In this document: positions 32,926-44,308 of the stretch, one piece after another
Layout: each line of letters begins with the position of its first letter
Position numbering within the stretch: the stretch's first letter is position 1
Notes under the pieces: generated by a model
Told to the model about the DNA's origin: nothing
What the model saw: only the letters and a program-made list of their open reading frames with translations
The model's database searches: none
Program-made: the position numbers and the translations under genes
DNA from: Castor canadensis
Lineage: Eukaryota > Chordata > Mammalia > Rodentia > Castoridae
Assembly: GCF_047511655.1 (NCBI RefSeq)
Contig: NC_133390.1
Span: forward strand, 166,919,583-166,983,582
Direction of reading: 5' to 3'
Length of the DNA: 64,000 bases

Positions 32926-33192
32926 CAAAAGTTAGCTTATTATTAGGGCTTGAAATGTGCACAGTTATTAACTTTTTTTTAATTTGGCAAAGGCCTATGC
33001 AAAAAGTCTTATAAGATAACTCACTATTTGGGAACATACTGTCTACTAACTTGTTTATGGAACAAGCACCACAGTATTTTGAGATTCTATGCCCAGGCTT
33101 GCATACCATTAGGAAGATCTGGCTAATTGGCCTTCTCAAAATATTTGAAAAACTCTTAACTTTGCTGCTAGGATGACCTCTCTGTAATGTGA

Positions 33193-33466
33193 GTTTTTTT
33201 TTAATGTGTGTAAATTTTTAAAAATTTTTTATTTTATTCATATGTGCATACACTGGGTAATTTCTCCCCCTTCCCCCCCCTTCCCCCCCCACCCCCTCAC
33301 TACCCGGCAGAAACTATTTTGCCCTTATCTCTAATTAAGTTGAAGAGAGAGTATAAGCAATAATAGGAAGGAACAAGTGTTTTTGCTGGTTGAGATAAGG
33401 ATAGCTATACAGGGAGTTGACTCACATTAATTTCCTGTGCATGTGTGTTACCTTCTAGGTTAATTC
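33193..33466 (-). mobile_element. Extra L1 3'-end segment abutting the long L1
   Basis: About 250 bp of L1 3' UTR (sense reads from GAATTAACCTAGAAGGTAAC to the G-rich tract and an A-rich tail). It lies directly beyond the poly(A) of the full-length copy in the same orientation. It duplicates 33520-33790 with about 90 percent identity by eye. Confidence 0.85.
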
Positions 33467-33964
33467 TTTTTTTTTTTTTTTTTTTGGTTTCCTGGTGAAT
33501 AAAGACTTTATTTTTATTTTTATTTTTTTATTCATATGTGCATACGATGTTTGGGTTATTTCTTCCCCCTTCCCCCCCATCCCGCCCTTCCCCCACCACC
33601 CCCTCCCTCTTCCCCAACCCCCTTGATACCCAGCAGAAACTATTTTGCCCTTATCTCCAATTTTGTTGAAGAGAGAGTATAAGCAATAATAGGAAGGAAC
33701 AAGGGTTTTTTGCTGGTTGAGATAAGGATAGCTATACAGGGCATCGACTCACATTGATTTCCTGTGCATGTGTGTTACCTTTAGGTTAATTGTTCTCGAA
33801 CTAACCTTTTCTCTAGTTCCTGGTCCCCTTCTCCTATTGGCCTCAGTTGCTTTAAAGTATCTGCTTTAGTTTCTCTGCGTTGAGGGCAACAAATGCTATC
33901 TAGTTTTTTAGGTGTCTTATCTATCCTCATATCTCCCTTGTGTGCTCTGGCTTTTATCATGTGA

Positions 33965-34904
33965 TCAAAGTCCAATCCCCTTGTTGTGTTTGCCCTTGAT
34001 GTAATGTCCGCATATGAGGGAGAACATACAATTTTTGGTCTTTTGGGCCAGGCTAACCTCAATCAGAATGATATTCTCCAATTCCATCCATTTACCAGCG
34101 AATGATAACATTTCGTTCTTCTTCATGGCTGCATAAAATTCTATTGTGTATAAATACCACGTTTTCTTAATCCATTTGTCAGTGGTGGGGCATCTTGGCT
34201 GTTTCCATAACTTGGCTATTGTGAATAGTGCCGCAATAAACATGGGTGTGCAGGTGCCTCTGGAGTAACCTGTGTCACAGTCTTTTGGGTATATCCCCAA
34301 GAGTGGTATTGCTGGATCAAATGGTAGATCGATGTCTAGCTTTTTAAGTAGCCTCCAAATTTTTTTCCAGAGTGGTTGTACTAGACTACATTCCCACCAA
34401 CAGTGTAAGAGGGTTCCTTTTTCCTCCACATCCTCGCCAACACCTGTTGTTGGTGGTGTTGCTGATGATGGCTATTCTAACAGGGGTGAGGTGGAATCTT
34501 AGTGTGGTTTTAATTTGCATTTCCTTTATTGCTAGAGATGGTAAGCACTTTTTTGTGTGTTTTTTGGCCATTTGAATTTTTTCTTTTGAGAAATTTCTGT
34601 TTAGTTCACTTGCTCATTTCTTTATTGGTTCATTAATTTTGGAAGAATTTGGTTTTTTAAGTTCCCTATATATTCTGCTTATCAGTCCTTTGTCTGATGT
34701 GTAGCTGGCAAATATTTTCTCTCACTCTGTTGGTGTTCTCTTCAGTTTAGAGACCATTTCTTTTGCTGAGCAGAAGCTTTTTAGTTTTATGAAGTCCCAT
34801 TTATCTATGCTATCTCTTAGTTGCTGTGCTGCTGGGGTTCCACTGAGAAAGTTCTTGCCTATACCTATTAATTCCAGAGTATTTCCTACTCTTTCCTGTA
34901 CCAA
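33965..34904 (-). pseudogene. L1 ORF2 C-terminal domain, broken
   Basis: Pieces at 34722-34904 and 33965-34429 carry ...[19 protein letters not shown] and the Cys-rich end [45 protein letters not shown]. Frameshifts separate them. The usual CWWEC zinc-knuckle-like Cys pattern is retained. Confidence 0.85.
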
Positions 34905-35094
34905 CTTTAGAGTTTCAGGTCTGATATTAAAGTCCTTGATCCATTTTGAGTTAATATTGGTATAGGGTGATATACATGGATCTAGTTTCAGTTTTTTTGC
35001 AGACTGCTAACCAGTTTTCCTAGCAGTTTTTGTTGAAAAGGCTGTCTTTTCTTCATCGTATATTTTTAGCACCTTTGTCAAAGACAAGTTGGTT

Positions 35095-36120
35095 CTAGTT
35101 ATGTGGCTTCATATCTGGGTCCTCTATTCTGTTCCACTGGTCTTCATGTCTGTTTTTGTGCCAGTACCATGCTGTTTTTATTGTTACTGCTTTGTAATAT
35201 AGTTTGAAGTCAGGTATCGTGATACCTCCTGCATTATTCTTTTGACTGAGTATTGCATTGGCTCTTCGTGGCCTCTTGTGTTTCCATATAAATTTAACAG
35301 TAGATTTTTCAATCTCTTTAATGAATGTCATTGGAATTTTGATGGGAATTGCATTAAACATGTAGATTACTTTGGGGAGTATCGACATTTTTACTATGTT
35401 GATTCTACCAATCCATGAGCATGGGAGATCGCTCCACTTTCTATAGTCTTCCTCAATCTCTTTCTTCAGAAGTGTATAGTTTTCCTTGTAGAGGTCTTTC
35501 ACATCTTTTGTTAGGTTTACACCTAGGTATTTGATTTTTTTTGAGGCTATTGTAAATGGAATTGCTTTCATATATTCTTTCTCAGTTTGTTCATTATTAG
35601 TGTATAGAAATGCTAATGATTTTTCTATGTTGATTTTATATCCTGCTACCTTGCTATAGCTATTGATGGTGTCTAGGAGCTTTTGAGTTGAGTTTTTTGG
35701 GTCTTTAAGGTATAAGATCATATTGTCTGCAAATAGGGATATTTTGACAGTTTCTTTGCCTATTTGTATTCCTTTTATTCCTTCTTCTTGCCTAATTGCT
35801 CTGTCTAGGAATTCCAGTACTATGTTGAATAGGAGTAGAGATCGTGGGCATCTTTGTCTAATTCCTGATTTTAGAGGGAATGGTTTCAGTTTTTCTCCAT
35901 TAAGTATAATGCTGGCTGTAGGTTTGTCATATATAGCTTTTATAATGTTGAGGTACTTTCCTTCTATTCCTAGTTTTCTAGCTTTTATCGTGAAATGGTG
36001 TTGGATCTTATCAAAGGCTTTTTCTGCATCTATTGAGATGATCAAGTGGTTTTTGTCTTTGCTTCTGTTAATGTGGTTTATTACGTTTATTGATTTTCGC
36101 ATGTTGAACCACCCCTGCAT
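35095..36120 (-). pseudogene. L1 ORF2 reverse transcriptase core, catalytic Asp replaced
   Basis: 341 codons including [16 protein letters not shown] (motif A), [20 protein letters not shown] (motif B, normally [12 protein letters not shown]) and [10 protein letters not shown] (motif C, normally FADD). The second catalytic Asp is Asn, and Gly-to-Arg and Pro-to-Leu changes hit motif B. The thumb region [14 protein letters not shown] is intact. Confidence 0.9.
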
Positions 36121-36177
36121 TCCTGGGATGGAGCCTACTTGGTCGTGGTGAATAATCTTTTTGATGTGTTGTTGAAT

Positions 36178-36924
36178 TCAGTTTGCCATTATTTTATTGA
36201 GGATTTTTGCATCAGTGTTCATTAAGGAGATTGGCCTATAGTTCTCCTTTTTGGAGGTGTCTTTGCCTGGTTTTGGGATAAGTGTAATACTAGCTTCATA
36301 AAATGTGTTAGGCAGTTTTCCTTCCCTTTCTATTTCGTGGAACAGTTTAAGGAGGGTTGATATCAGTTCTTCTTTAAAGGTCTGATAGAATTCAACAGAG
36401 AATCCATCAGGTCCTAGACTTTTCTTTCTAGGGAGACTCTTGATTGCTGCTTCAATTTCATTTTGTGTTGTAGATCTATTCAGGTGATTAAGATCCTCTT
36501 GGTTCAGTTTTGGATGATCATAGGTATCTAGAAATCTGTCCATTTCTTTAAGGTTTTCAAATTTATTTGAATATAGGTTCTCGAAGTAGTCTCTGATGAT
36601 TTCTTGGACTTCCATGGTGTTTGTTGTTATCTCCCCTTTTGCATTCCTGATTCTACTACTTTGGGATTTTTCTCTCCTCATTTTAGTCAGGTTTGCTAGG
36701 GGTCTGTTGATCTTGTTTATTTTTTCAAAGAACCAACTTTTTGTTTCATTAATTCTTTGTATGGTATTTTTGGTTTCTATTTCATTGATTTCAGCTCTTA
36801 TTTTTATTATTTCTCTCCTTCTGTTTGTTTTGGGATTTGCTCGTTCTTGTTTTTCTAGGAGTTTGAGATGTATCATTAGGTCATTGATTTGGGATCTTTT
36901 AATCTTTTTAATATATGCACTCAT
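36178..36924 (-). pseudogene. L1 ORF2 linker and start of reverse transcriptase domain
   Basis: 248 codons with [40 protein letters not shown] and [22 protein letters not shown] motifs 0 to 2. It ends in a stop (TGA at 36178-36180) where intact L1 reads on into NRIQ/H, so the RT is cut. Confidence 0.88.
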
Positions 36925-37015
36925 GGCTATAAACTTTCCTCTCAGGACTGCCTTTTCTGTGTCCCATAGATTCTGGTAGGTTGTGTTTTCATTTTCATTG
37001 ACTTCCAGGAACTTT

Positions 37016-37089
37016 CTCTCTTGCGCGCTTTTTTTTTTTTTTTTTGGTGGTAGTGGGGTTTGAACTCAGGGCCTTGTACTAGCTAAGTG
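37016..37089 (-). mobile_element. tRNA-type SINE inserted in L1 ORF2
   Basis: A short, truncated ID-like copy with poly(T) on the plus strand. Its target-site duplication CCAGGAACTTT occurs at 37005-37015 and 37090-37100. It is younger than the L1 that it splits. Confidence 0.9.
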
Positions 37090-37750
37090 CCAGGAACTTT
37101 TTAATTTCCTCTTTTATTTCATCAACGGCCCATTGATCATTAAGCAATGAGTTATTCAGTTTCCAGCTGTTTGCATGTTTTTTGTCTTTATTTTTGTTGT
37201 TGAGTTCTAGTTTCATTGCACTGTGATCAGATAGAATGCATGGTATAATTTCTATTGTCTTATATTTGCTGAGGCTTGCTTTGTGCCCTAGAATATGATC
37301 TATTTTGAAGAAGGTTCCCTGGGCTGCTGAGAAGAATGTATATTGTGTAGAAGTTGGATGAAATGTTCTGTAGACATCAACTAGGTCCATTTGATCTATG
37401 GTATATTTTAGATCTAGGATTTCTTTATGATTTTTTGTTTGGATGACATACCTATTGATAATAATGGGGTGTTAAAGTCTCCCACGACCACTGTGTTGGA
37501 GTTAATATGTGCTTTTAGGTCCTTTAGGGTATGTTTGATGAAATCGGGTGTGTTGACATTAGGTGCATATAGGTTGATAATTGTTATTTCCTTCTGGTCT
37601 ATTTCCCGTTTTATTAGTATGGAATGCCCTTCTTTATCTCGTTTGATCAATGTAGGTTTGAAGTCTACTTTGTTAGAGATAAGTATTGCTACTCCTGCCT
37701 GTTTTCGGGGGCCATTGGCTTGGTAAATCTTCTTCCATCCTTTCAGACTA
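37079..37750 (-). pseudogene. L1 ORF2 endonuclease domain, broken
   Basis: Two pieces (37414-37650 and 37079-37390) carry EN motifs TIINLYAPN, VVVGDFNTPL and the catalytic SDHSAMKLEL. They are split by a frameshift or stop near 37400, and the 3' side is interrupted by a SINE at 37016-37089. Confidence 0.85.
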
Positions 37751-38140
37751 AGCCTATGCTTATTTCTGTCGGTGAGATGGGTCTCCTATAAGCAACACAT
37801 TGTTGAATCTTCCTTTTTAATCTGTTTCATCAAACAGTGCCTTTTAATGGGGGAATTAAGTCCATTCACATTAAGTGTTAGTACTGATAGGTATGTGGTG
37901 ATTCCTGTCATTTAGTTGTCTTAGTTGTTTGAAGGTTTGATTGTGTGTACCTAAGTTGAGGTTACTCTCTACTGTCTTGCTTTTTCTTTTCCTGTGATTT
38001 GGTGCTGCCTGCCCTTTCATGCTTATGCTGGGTTTCACTTTCTGTGTGCAGAATCCCTTGAAGAATCTTTTGTAGTGATGGCTTTGTGGTTACATATTGT
38101 TTTAGTTTCTGCTTATCATGGAAGACTTTTATTGCTCCAT

Positions 38141-39052
38141 CTATTTTGAATGATAGTTTTGCTGGGTAGAGTATCTAGGGTTGAAGTTATTTTCATTCAG
38201 TGCCTGGAAGATCTCACCCCATGCTCTTCTTGCTTTTAATGTTTCTCTTGAGAACTCTGCTGAGATTTTGATGGGTTTACCTTTGTATGTTTTTTGTTTT
38301 TTCTCTCTTACAGCCTTCAATATTCTTTCTCGGGTCTCTGTATTTGTTGTTTTAATTATAATATGCCATGGGGTAGATCTATTTTGGTCTGGTCTGTTTG
38401 GTGTTCTGGAGGCCTCTTGCATCTGTATGGGCATAGATTTCTCTAGATTTGGGAAATTTTCTGTTATTATTTTGTTGAATATATTACACATTCCCTTCGC
38501 TTGCACCTCTTCTCCTTCTTCGATGCCCGTGATTCTCAGGTTTGGTCTTTTGGTGGAGTTAGTGAGTTCTTGCATTTTCTTTTCACAGGTCTTGAGTTGT
38601 TTAACTAATACTTCTTCGGTTTTTCCTTTAATTACCATTTCATCTTCGAGTTCTGAGATTCTGTCTTCTGTTTGTTCTGTTTTGCTGGATTGGCCTTCCA
38701 TTTTGTTTTGCAATTCTGTTTTGTTCTATTTTCTGAGGTTTTCCATATCCTGAGTTGTTTCCTCTTTAATGTTGTCTATTTTCATCCTGAGTTCATTTAT
38801 CTTTTTATTAATCGTGTTCTTTGTTTCACTTTGGTGTTTATACAGTGCTTCTATGGTTTCCTTTATTTCTTCTTGTGCTTTTTCAAATTCTCTATTTTTG
38901 TTGTCTTGGAATTTCTTGAGTGTCTCCTGTACATTTTGGTTGACCCTATCCAGTATCATCTCTATAAAATTCTCATTGATTACCTGTAGTATATCTTGTT
39001 TTAGATTATCCTTCTGGGCTTCATTGGGTTCTTTGGCATAGTTTATCTTCAT
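38141..39052 (-). pseudogene. L1 ORF1 (RNA-binding chaperone), one in-frame stop
   Basis: Begins MKINYAKEPNEAQKDNLKQD, a coiled-coil rich N-terminal half, then RPNLRITGIEEGEE and the RRM/C-terminal domain motifs PWHIIIK, RERILKAVREK and the ARRAWGEIFQALNE region. A single TAG (38726-38728) after ...MENLRK breaks an otherwise continuous frame of about 300 codons. The last dozen residues look shifted by one base compared with the usual ...PRILYPAKLSF ending. Confidence 0.88.
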
Positions 39053-39950
39053 TTTGTTGGAGTCTGGATCTGAGTATCTGTTTTCTTCATTTCCTTCTGG
39101 TTTCTGTACTAATTTCCCTGTTTTTTCTGTCTTCCCATCATTGCCCTTGGTGTTGTTATTGTTCCTGTATTGTGTGCAATTAAGTATTTTCTAGCTTGTA
39201 ATGATAACAATGGTGATATTTAGAATGGAAGGGTGAGAGGAGAGGGAAAGCAAAGAAGTTAAAGAAAGAGGGAAAAACAAATAAACAAGTAAAAAAGATA
39301 CAAAGAAACAAAAGTTTCAAAGATATAAATGGGGAAAGATAGTGTACTAATCAACAGTAAGCTGAACAGGCAGTAGACAGACAGAGAGGATTGAGAAAAA
39401 AAAATAAAATTAAAAAAAATAATAAAAATAAAAAATAAATTAAAAAATCTCCAAGTTTGAATGCAATAAAGTTTCAGTCTTAATAATTGTGGTGTTAGTC
39501 CCTCAGCTTCCAGTCCTGGAGATGGTGTCTCAGAAGTAGTTCTGTCGTTGTCTCATCAAAGGGGAAAAAACCAAAAAAACCAAAACAAAACAAAAGAAAA
39601 AAAACACCACAAAGTGTCCCAAGTTCAAATGCAATACAGTTTCAGTAAGTTTTTTAGCATGCAGATGTAGTTCAGTTGTCTCATCAAAGGTAAGGAGAGA
39701 AAAAAAAGAGTCTGGGGACAGTTCTGTGAATGACTATCTGAGGCTGTAGCTCACCTGCCCATTGCTGTCAGCCTGCTGTTGCTGGAGGCGTTATTTATGC
39801 AGATCTCAGGAGTGAGCTTAACACTTACCTGGCCCTGCAGGTTTTGTTTACTCAGATTTCTCCTGTGCCTGAGCCACTGCTACAAGCTTTCCCCTTTCCA
39901 AGCATAGTGGGAGAGGTGACACTGCACCCACTTTCTCAGGCCGGTGTGTT

Positions 39951-40355
39951 TATTTACAGTTCATGTGGGAAGTGGGTCTTCCCCTCCTCCTGTGGAGTTT
40001 TCCTCCCTCCGCCGCTTTTACAAGTTTTCCTGCTCCAGATTGCTGGGTGTGTGCCGCCACTCCTGCCTTCTCTGGCCACCTTGTTTATTTACAGCTCACG
40101 TGGGAAGTGGGTCTTCCCCCCTCTCCTGTGGATTTTTCCTCCCACCACCACTTTTACAAGCTTTCCTCTCCTGGTTGCTGTGCGTGTGCCACCGTTCCTG
40201 TCTTCTCTGGGCAGCTTATTTATTTACAGTTCCGTGAGGGGTTGCCCCCCCCCCTTCGGTGCTCAGGGCGCCCTGCCCTCTTTGCTACATGTCTTTTTTG
40301 TTGTTGTTGCTTATTGTTCAGTTTTTTTTTTCTTTTTTCCCTGGGTGGGGGCCGG
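39951..40355 (-). repeat. Tandem 135-bp monomers in the L1 5' UTR
   Basis: The phrase TATTTACAG(T/C)TC starts at 39951, 40086 and 40221, a spacing of exactly 135 bp twice. Each is followed on the plus strand by a GTGGGAAGTGGGTCTTCCCC-type segment and CTTTTACAAG. The third unit diverges after its start. Monomeric 5' UTRs act as L1 promoters in mouse. Confidence 0.88.
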
Positions 40356-40763
40356 TCTGTCCAGGAGGCTATGCTGATCTGGCCCAGGGTTATCTGTGGG
40401 AGTACCACATGCTGCTTAGCTCACCTTGTGGTCTGCATCTTCCCAAGTGGTCTGGGCGCTGGGGTCTGGCTGCACGGGAGCCCTCCTGGTTTCTCCATTT
40501 AATGTGAAGTGGGGATGCTATGCATGGTGTGGGGGTGTGGAGGAGTCAAAGTTTTGCCGCCTCTTAGTGGTTTTTTCCTGCAATGTGTGTCTCCAGTGTC
40601 TCTCCAAGATTTTACTTTAGGAAGCACGGTTTCTGCTTCCTCCCTCTAGCTGCCATCTTGGAATCCTCTAATGTGAATATCTTTGAGTCATAGAAGGATA
40701 AGTATTTATCCCAATAGTAGAGCAGACATTACAGGCATCTGTTCTTTCATTAAGTGAATACTT

Positions 40764-40851
40764 TTTTGGTTTTGATGGGACTGGGTTTTGAACTCAGAGC
40801 TTTGTGCTTGCAAAGCAGGCTCTACTGCTTGAGCCACACTTCCAGTCCAGC
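40764..40851 (-). mobile_element. tRNA-type SINE
   Basis: Complement; TTGCAAAGCAGGCTCTACTG, just outside the L1 5' end. Confidence 0.83.
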
Positions 40852-40875
40852 ATTTTCTTTCCTTAAGATTCTCTT

Positions 40876-40970
40876 GGGCTGGCGCATGACTCAGAGGTAG
40901 AGCTCTTGTCTAGCAAGCATGAGGCCCTTAGTTCAACCCCTACTACCATAAATCAAACAAACAAATAAAC
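40876..40970 (+). mobile_element. tRNA-type SINE
   Basis: GACTCAGAGGTAGAGCTCTT, with a CAAA-rich tail. Confidence 0.83.
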
Positions 40971-41957
40971 CAAGAAACCCATTATCTTGGTTGTGTCTTC
41001 CCCAGAGTACTGGCTTCATCATTTTAAGGCTGGATACAGCAGTTATAGGCTCCAGATGCAAGTATGGTGCTTGCTTAAGGAACAGAAAAATTACTTGTGT
41101 CTCTGTCCTTCTGTTAAGAGTGAGAATGTTTTTCAGAAGCCCTCAGAAAATTAACCCTAGAATCTCATTGACCTGAATTGGGTCATGTGTCCATTCCTGA
41201 ACTAATTCCTTTCATAAGGGTTCTTGAACAAGTCATTTACAAGAGGGATGAAGTTATTTTTAGACCAATCAGAAACAGAATTGTGTTTCTGTTAGGAAGG
41301 ACATTTTTCTATGAATACGGAGAATAGATTATAGTTGATTGGTTAGTTAAAAATTGTGGTGACCGTTGATAACAGTGCCTTATATAAGGGCATTTTTCTC
41401 TCAACGTTAAGTTCAAAGTAGATAGTCTGTATTTGGCATGCAGTTCTGTCCTTGTTCCACAGCTTGTATTCTCCTGGTCACTTTGTGGTTACAAGTGGGC
41501 TCTAGCTTTCTAGTCAGATGGTTCTTGAATAGGAAAACGGAAGGCAAAGAACTCCCATTAAAGTACCTTAAATCCCAAACACTGCTTTCAGTTGACATCT
41601 TACTGCCCATACCTACCTGTGAAGGAGCCAGCAGGGATTCTGTTGTTATGGAAGACAGGGAAAATGGATATAAGCCTGGCAGTGTGCAGTACCCACCATG
41701 GAAGCCTTCCCTTCCCTTCTCTGGGGAAGACAAAATTTAGAATTCTGTCTTCAGAATAATTTACAGTATCTTTCTAGTACAACTGGAAATCATAGACATG
41801 CCTTACGGGTGAACTTATTCTCAAAGAAAAGGTGGTGTTCTCTTTATGAAGTATATGGCAAATAAATATACATTTTTAATGATTCCTCCCTTTCACAGTG
41901 TTTTTGTTTCCAGACAGTCTTGCTCTGTAGTTCAGGCTTCGATCTCACCATTCTTTT

Positions 41958-42135
41958 ATTTTTTTGCAGTACTGGGGTTTGAACTCAGGGCTTACACCTC
42001 AAGCCACTCCACCAGCCCTTTTTCGTGATAGTTTTTTTTTAAAGATAGGGTCTTGCAAACTATTTGCTTGGGCTGGCTTCAAACCTAGATCCTCTGATCT
42101 CTGCCTCCTGGGCAGCTAGGATTACAGGCGGGTTT
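41958..42135 (-). mobile_element. B1-dID-like SINE with internally deleted tRNA arm
   Basis: The complement shows GAACTCAGGGCTTACACCTC, the same deletion as 4827-5010. Confidence 0.88.
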
Positions 42136-42149
42136 TTGTTTGTTCATTT

Positions 42150-42232
42150 GTTTGTTATCCATGGGACTAGTTTGAACTCGACTTCACACTTGCTAGGCAG
42201 GAACTCTATCACTTGAGCCACTCTGCCAGCAA
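42150..42232 (-). mobile_element. tRNA-type SINE
   Basis: Complement; TTGCTAGGCAGGAACTCTAT. Confidence 0.83.
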
Positions 42233-43379
42233 CAGTATTTTTTTAAATGACCCCATCAGGGAGAGCTTCCATTTTTTAAATTCCTTTTAAAATTCTTTTT
42301 GAAATTGTGACATGTGGATTACTGTATATCAGGTGAAATGAGTAATATCGCTTAGCCTTATTGTTGCATATTCCCATTGTTCTTCAGTTTTAAGGATTAT
42401 AAATGGTGCTCTAGTAAGCTTCTTTCCAGCTAAATCTTCTCTAATCAGTATGTTTTGATCCTTGCAGTTCTGAGGAGTTCTTCCCCTCCTTACAGAGAAG
42501 CCTGGGTTTCAGTCTGGGAACCATTATAATACCATAAAAGAGAGCATTCTGGACCTAATTTTCCTTTTGGATTTAGCTCACTGATTTTAAATCATGTTTA
42601 ATATATCAGAAAGTTTGGATTGCCTCAGAATGTTGTGCGTAATGGAATTTATTTTGATGTGTGACTTCTTTTCCAACTCACTTAGCACTTCATTTGAACT
42701 CTTCTTTTTATAGCATTTCTCATAAATAGTCCTCTTCTCATAATTACATCTGCATTTGTTTTGTGTCTGCTACCAAACTTTTCCCTGGGTGAGGACAGGA
42801 GTCCTTCACTGGAACTTTACCTATTCAAACATGTAATGGGTGCTCAATTTATGATCATGGAATGAGTGAGGGAATCAGTGTCACTTCCTTTTATTACTAC
42901 AAAGCCATCTTCATAACACTGTCTTTGAAGTCATTGTTAGTTGAGGCTACTGCTTTAGCCTCTTCAGAAGGTCAGATTCCATGTTAGGGCAAAAAAATAT
43001 TAAATGTTAAATAAGGTAATTTCACATATAAACAAAGGAAGACAGAATAGTATGAAGAAACCCCCAGTACCAATCATCCAGCTTTAACAGTTATCAGCAT
43101 TTTAGAACAAGTTAGGGTTTGGGATGAGGGTAGAAAGAACATGAGGAGTTTGGGGTGCCTGTTTTGATTTTCTGAAGGGAGAAGCTGGTCATGTATGATA
43201 AGTAGGATAATGAAGAGGAGGCTGGTGGCCCACAGATATACCTGCCTATCTTTATTGTAAGGGCAGTGTGAAGGTTACACGAGTCGATACGTGGAAGTGC
43301 AAAGAACAACGCCCAGCACATGGTGAGAACGACTTATGTGTCACTGTTGCTGTGTCCCTATCACTGTTACCACCGCATA

Positions 43380-43520
43380 GCTTAACAGAGCTCAGTGTGG
43401 TGGCTATGGCACTAACTTGGTGACCTTGGACATCAACCTTTCTGAGTTGTAGTTTCTTCATGCAAAAAATGAGAATTATACAGCATCTTATACCACACAG
43501 GCAGTGACGTAATATATGTA
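43380..43520. repeat. MIR relic
   Basis: GTTGTAGTTTCTTCATGCAA and AATGAGAATTATACAGC. Confidence 0.5.
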
Positions 43521-44308
43521 AGTGTGTTCTGGATTAATTAACATTGGTGGCAGTTTTCCAGAGTGGGATTGGGTTTATGGTTTAGAAGGACCATGCTCCT
43601 ATTTTTTGTTAGGGTAGGGGGAGCAGCGTAGTCGAGCTAATTTCTTGTGTGATCTTTAATTTTGAGACTTCATGGTATTCACCCCAGTCATTTGTCAGCC
43701 TAGCAAGTAAACATCACAGCTCAGTAAACTTTGTTTCCATTTGAAAAATGTGTGTTTCTAAGGCATGAAAACAACTTCACTTTCTATAGCTTGGCCATAT
43801 ATGCGCTGGAGCTGAAGTACTTACCACCTATGTTGATAAAGGGATAAAAACAGTTTCCCTAAGGAGTCCTTAGCTAAGGATTAGTGTTGGAAAGATTTTG
43901 AAGCAGAATCTGCTTTTACCATCTTTGAAATATAAACAGTATATTTGTCTAGATTTTTCTTTTTAACAATTTGTCAACTCCTAATTAAAGATAGCTCTAT
44001 AATCCACAGATTACTTACCCACTTCCCCAAAGCCAGAATTTCTCTACAAAAATCAATTTTCTTTTCTTTTAAATGAGCACTAAGTTTTAATTTTAAACAC
44101 TTTGCCTTATTCTCAGTGCTGCAAAGAATTCTAAACATGCAGGACATTCATCCAAACCACACAGACTTATCTGTCTGAGATAAGAATTAGATACTGTGGG
44201 AAGAGAAATGGGATATCCCTGATGGTTACAATAAATTTCTGCAGTGTTTGTTTATACAGGACCATTAGCTGTCATGTCCCCTGGGTATGGGAGTTACATA
44301 AATCGTGG

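Larger units (their letters stand above)
33500..40668 (-). mobile_element. Near-full-length LINE-1, degraded
   Basis: Reads right to left. The 5' end is at about 40668 (GGATTCCAAGATGGCAGCTA, the usual L1 start motif). The 5' UTR extends to about 39060 and contains tandem monomers. ORF1 runs from 39052 to 38141, ORF2 from about 37750 to 33965. The 3' UTR includes a G-rich polypurine tract (sense strand of 33563-33625), and the A-rich tail is at 33507-33520. The reading frames carry stops and frameshifts and a SINE interrupts ORF2, so it cannot move on its own. Confidence 0.95.

Noticed and set aside
35723..36151. 142-codon plus-strand frame
   Set aside because: Antisense to L1 ORF2.
38181..38753. 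190-codon plus-strand frame
   Set aside because: Exact antisense shadow of L1 ORF1.
39844..40502. 177- and 179-codon plus-strand frames
   Set aside because: Antisense to the L1 5' UTR. Their internal repetition reflects the 135-bp monomers, not a repeat protein.
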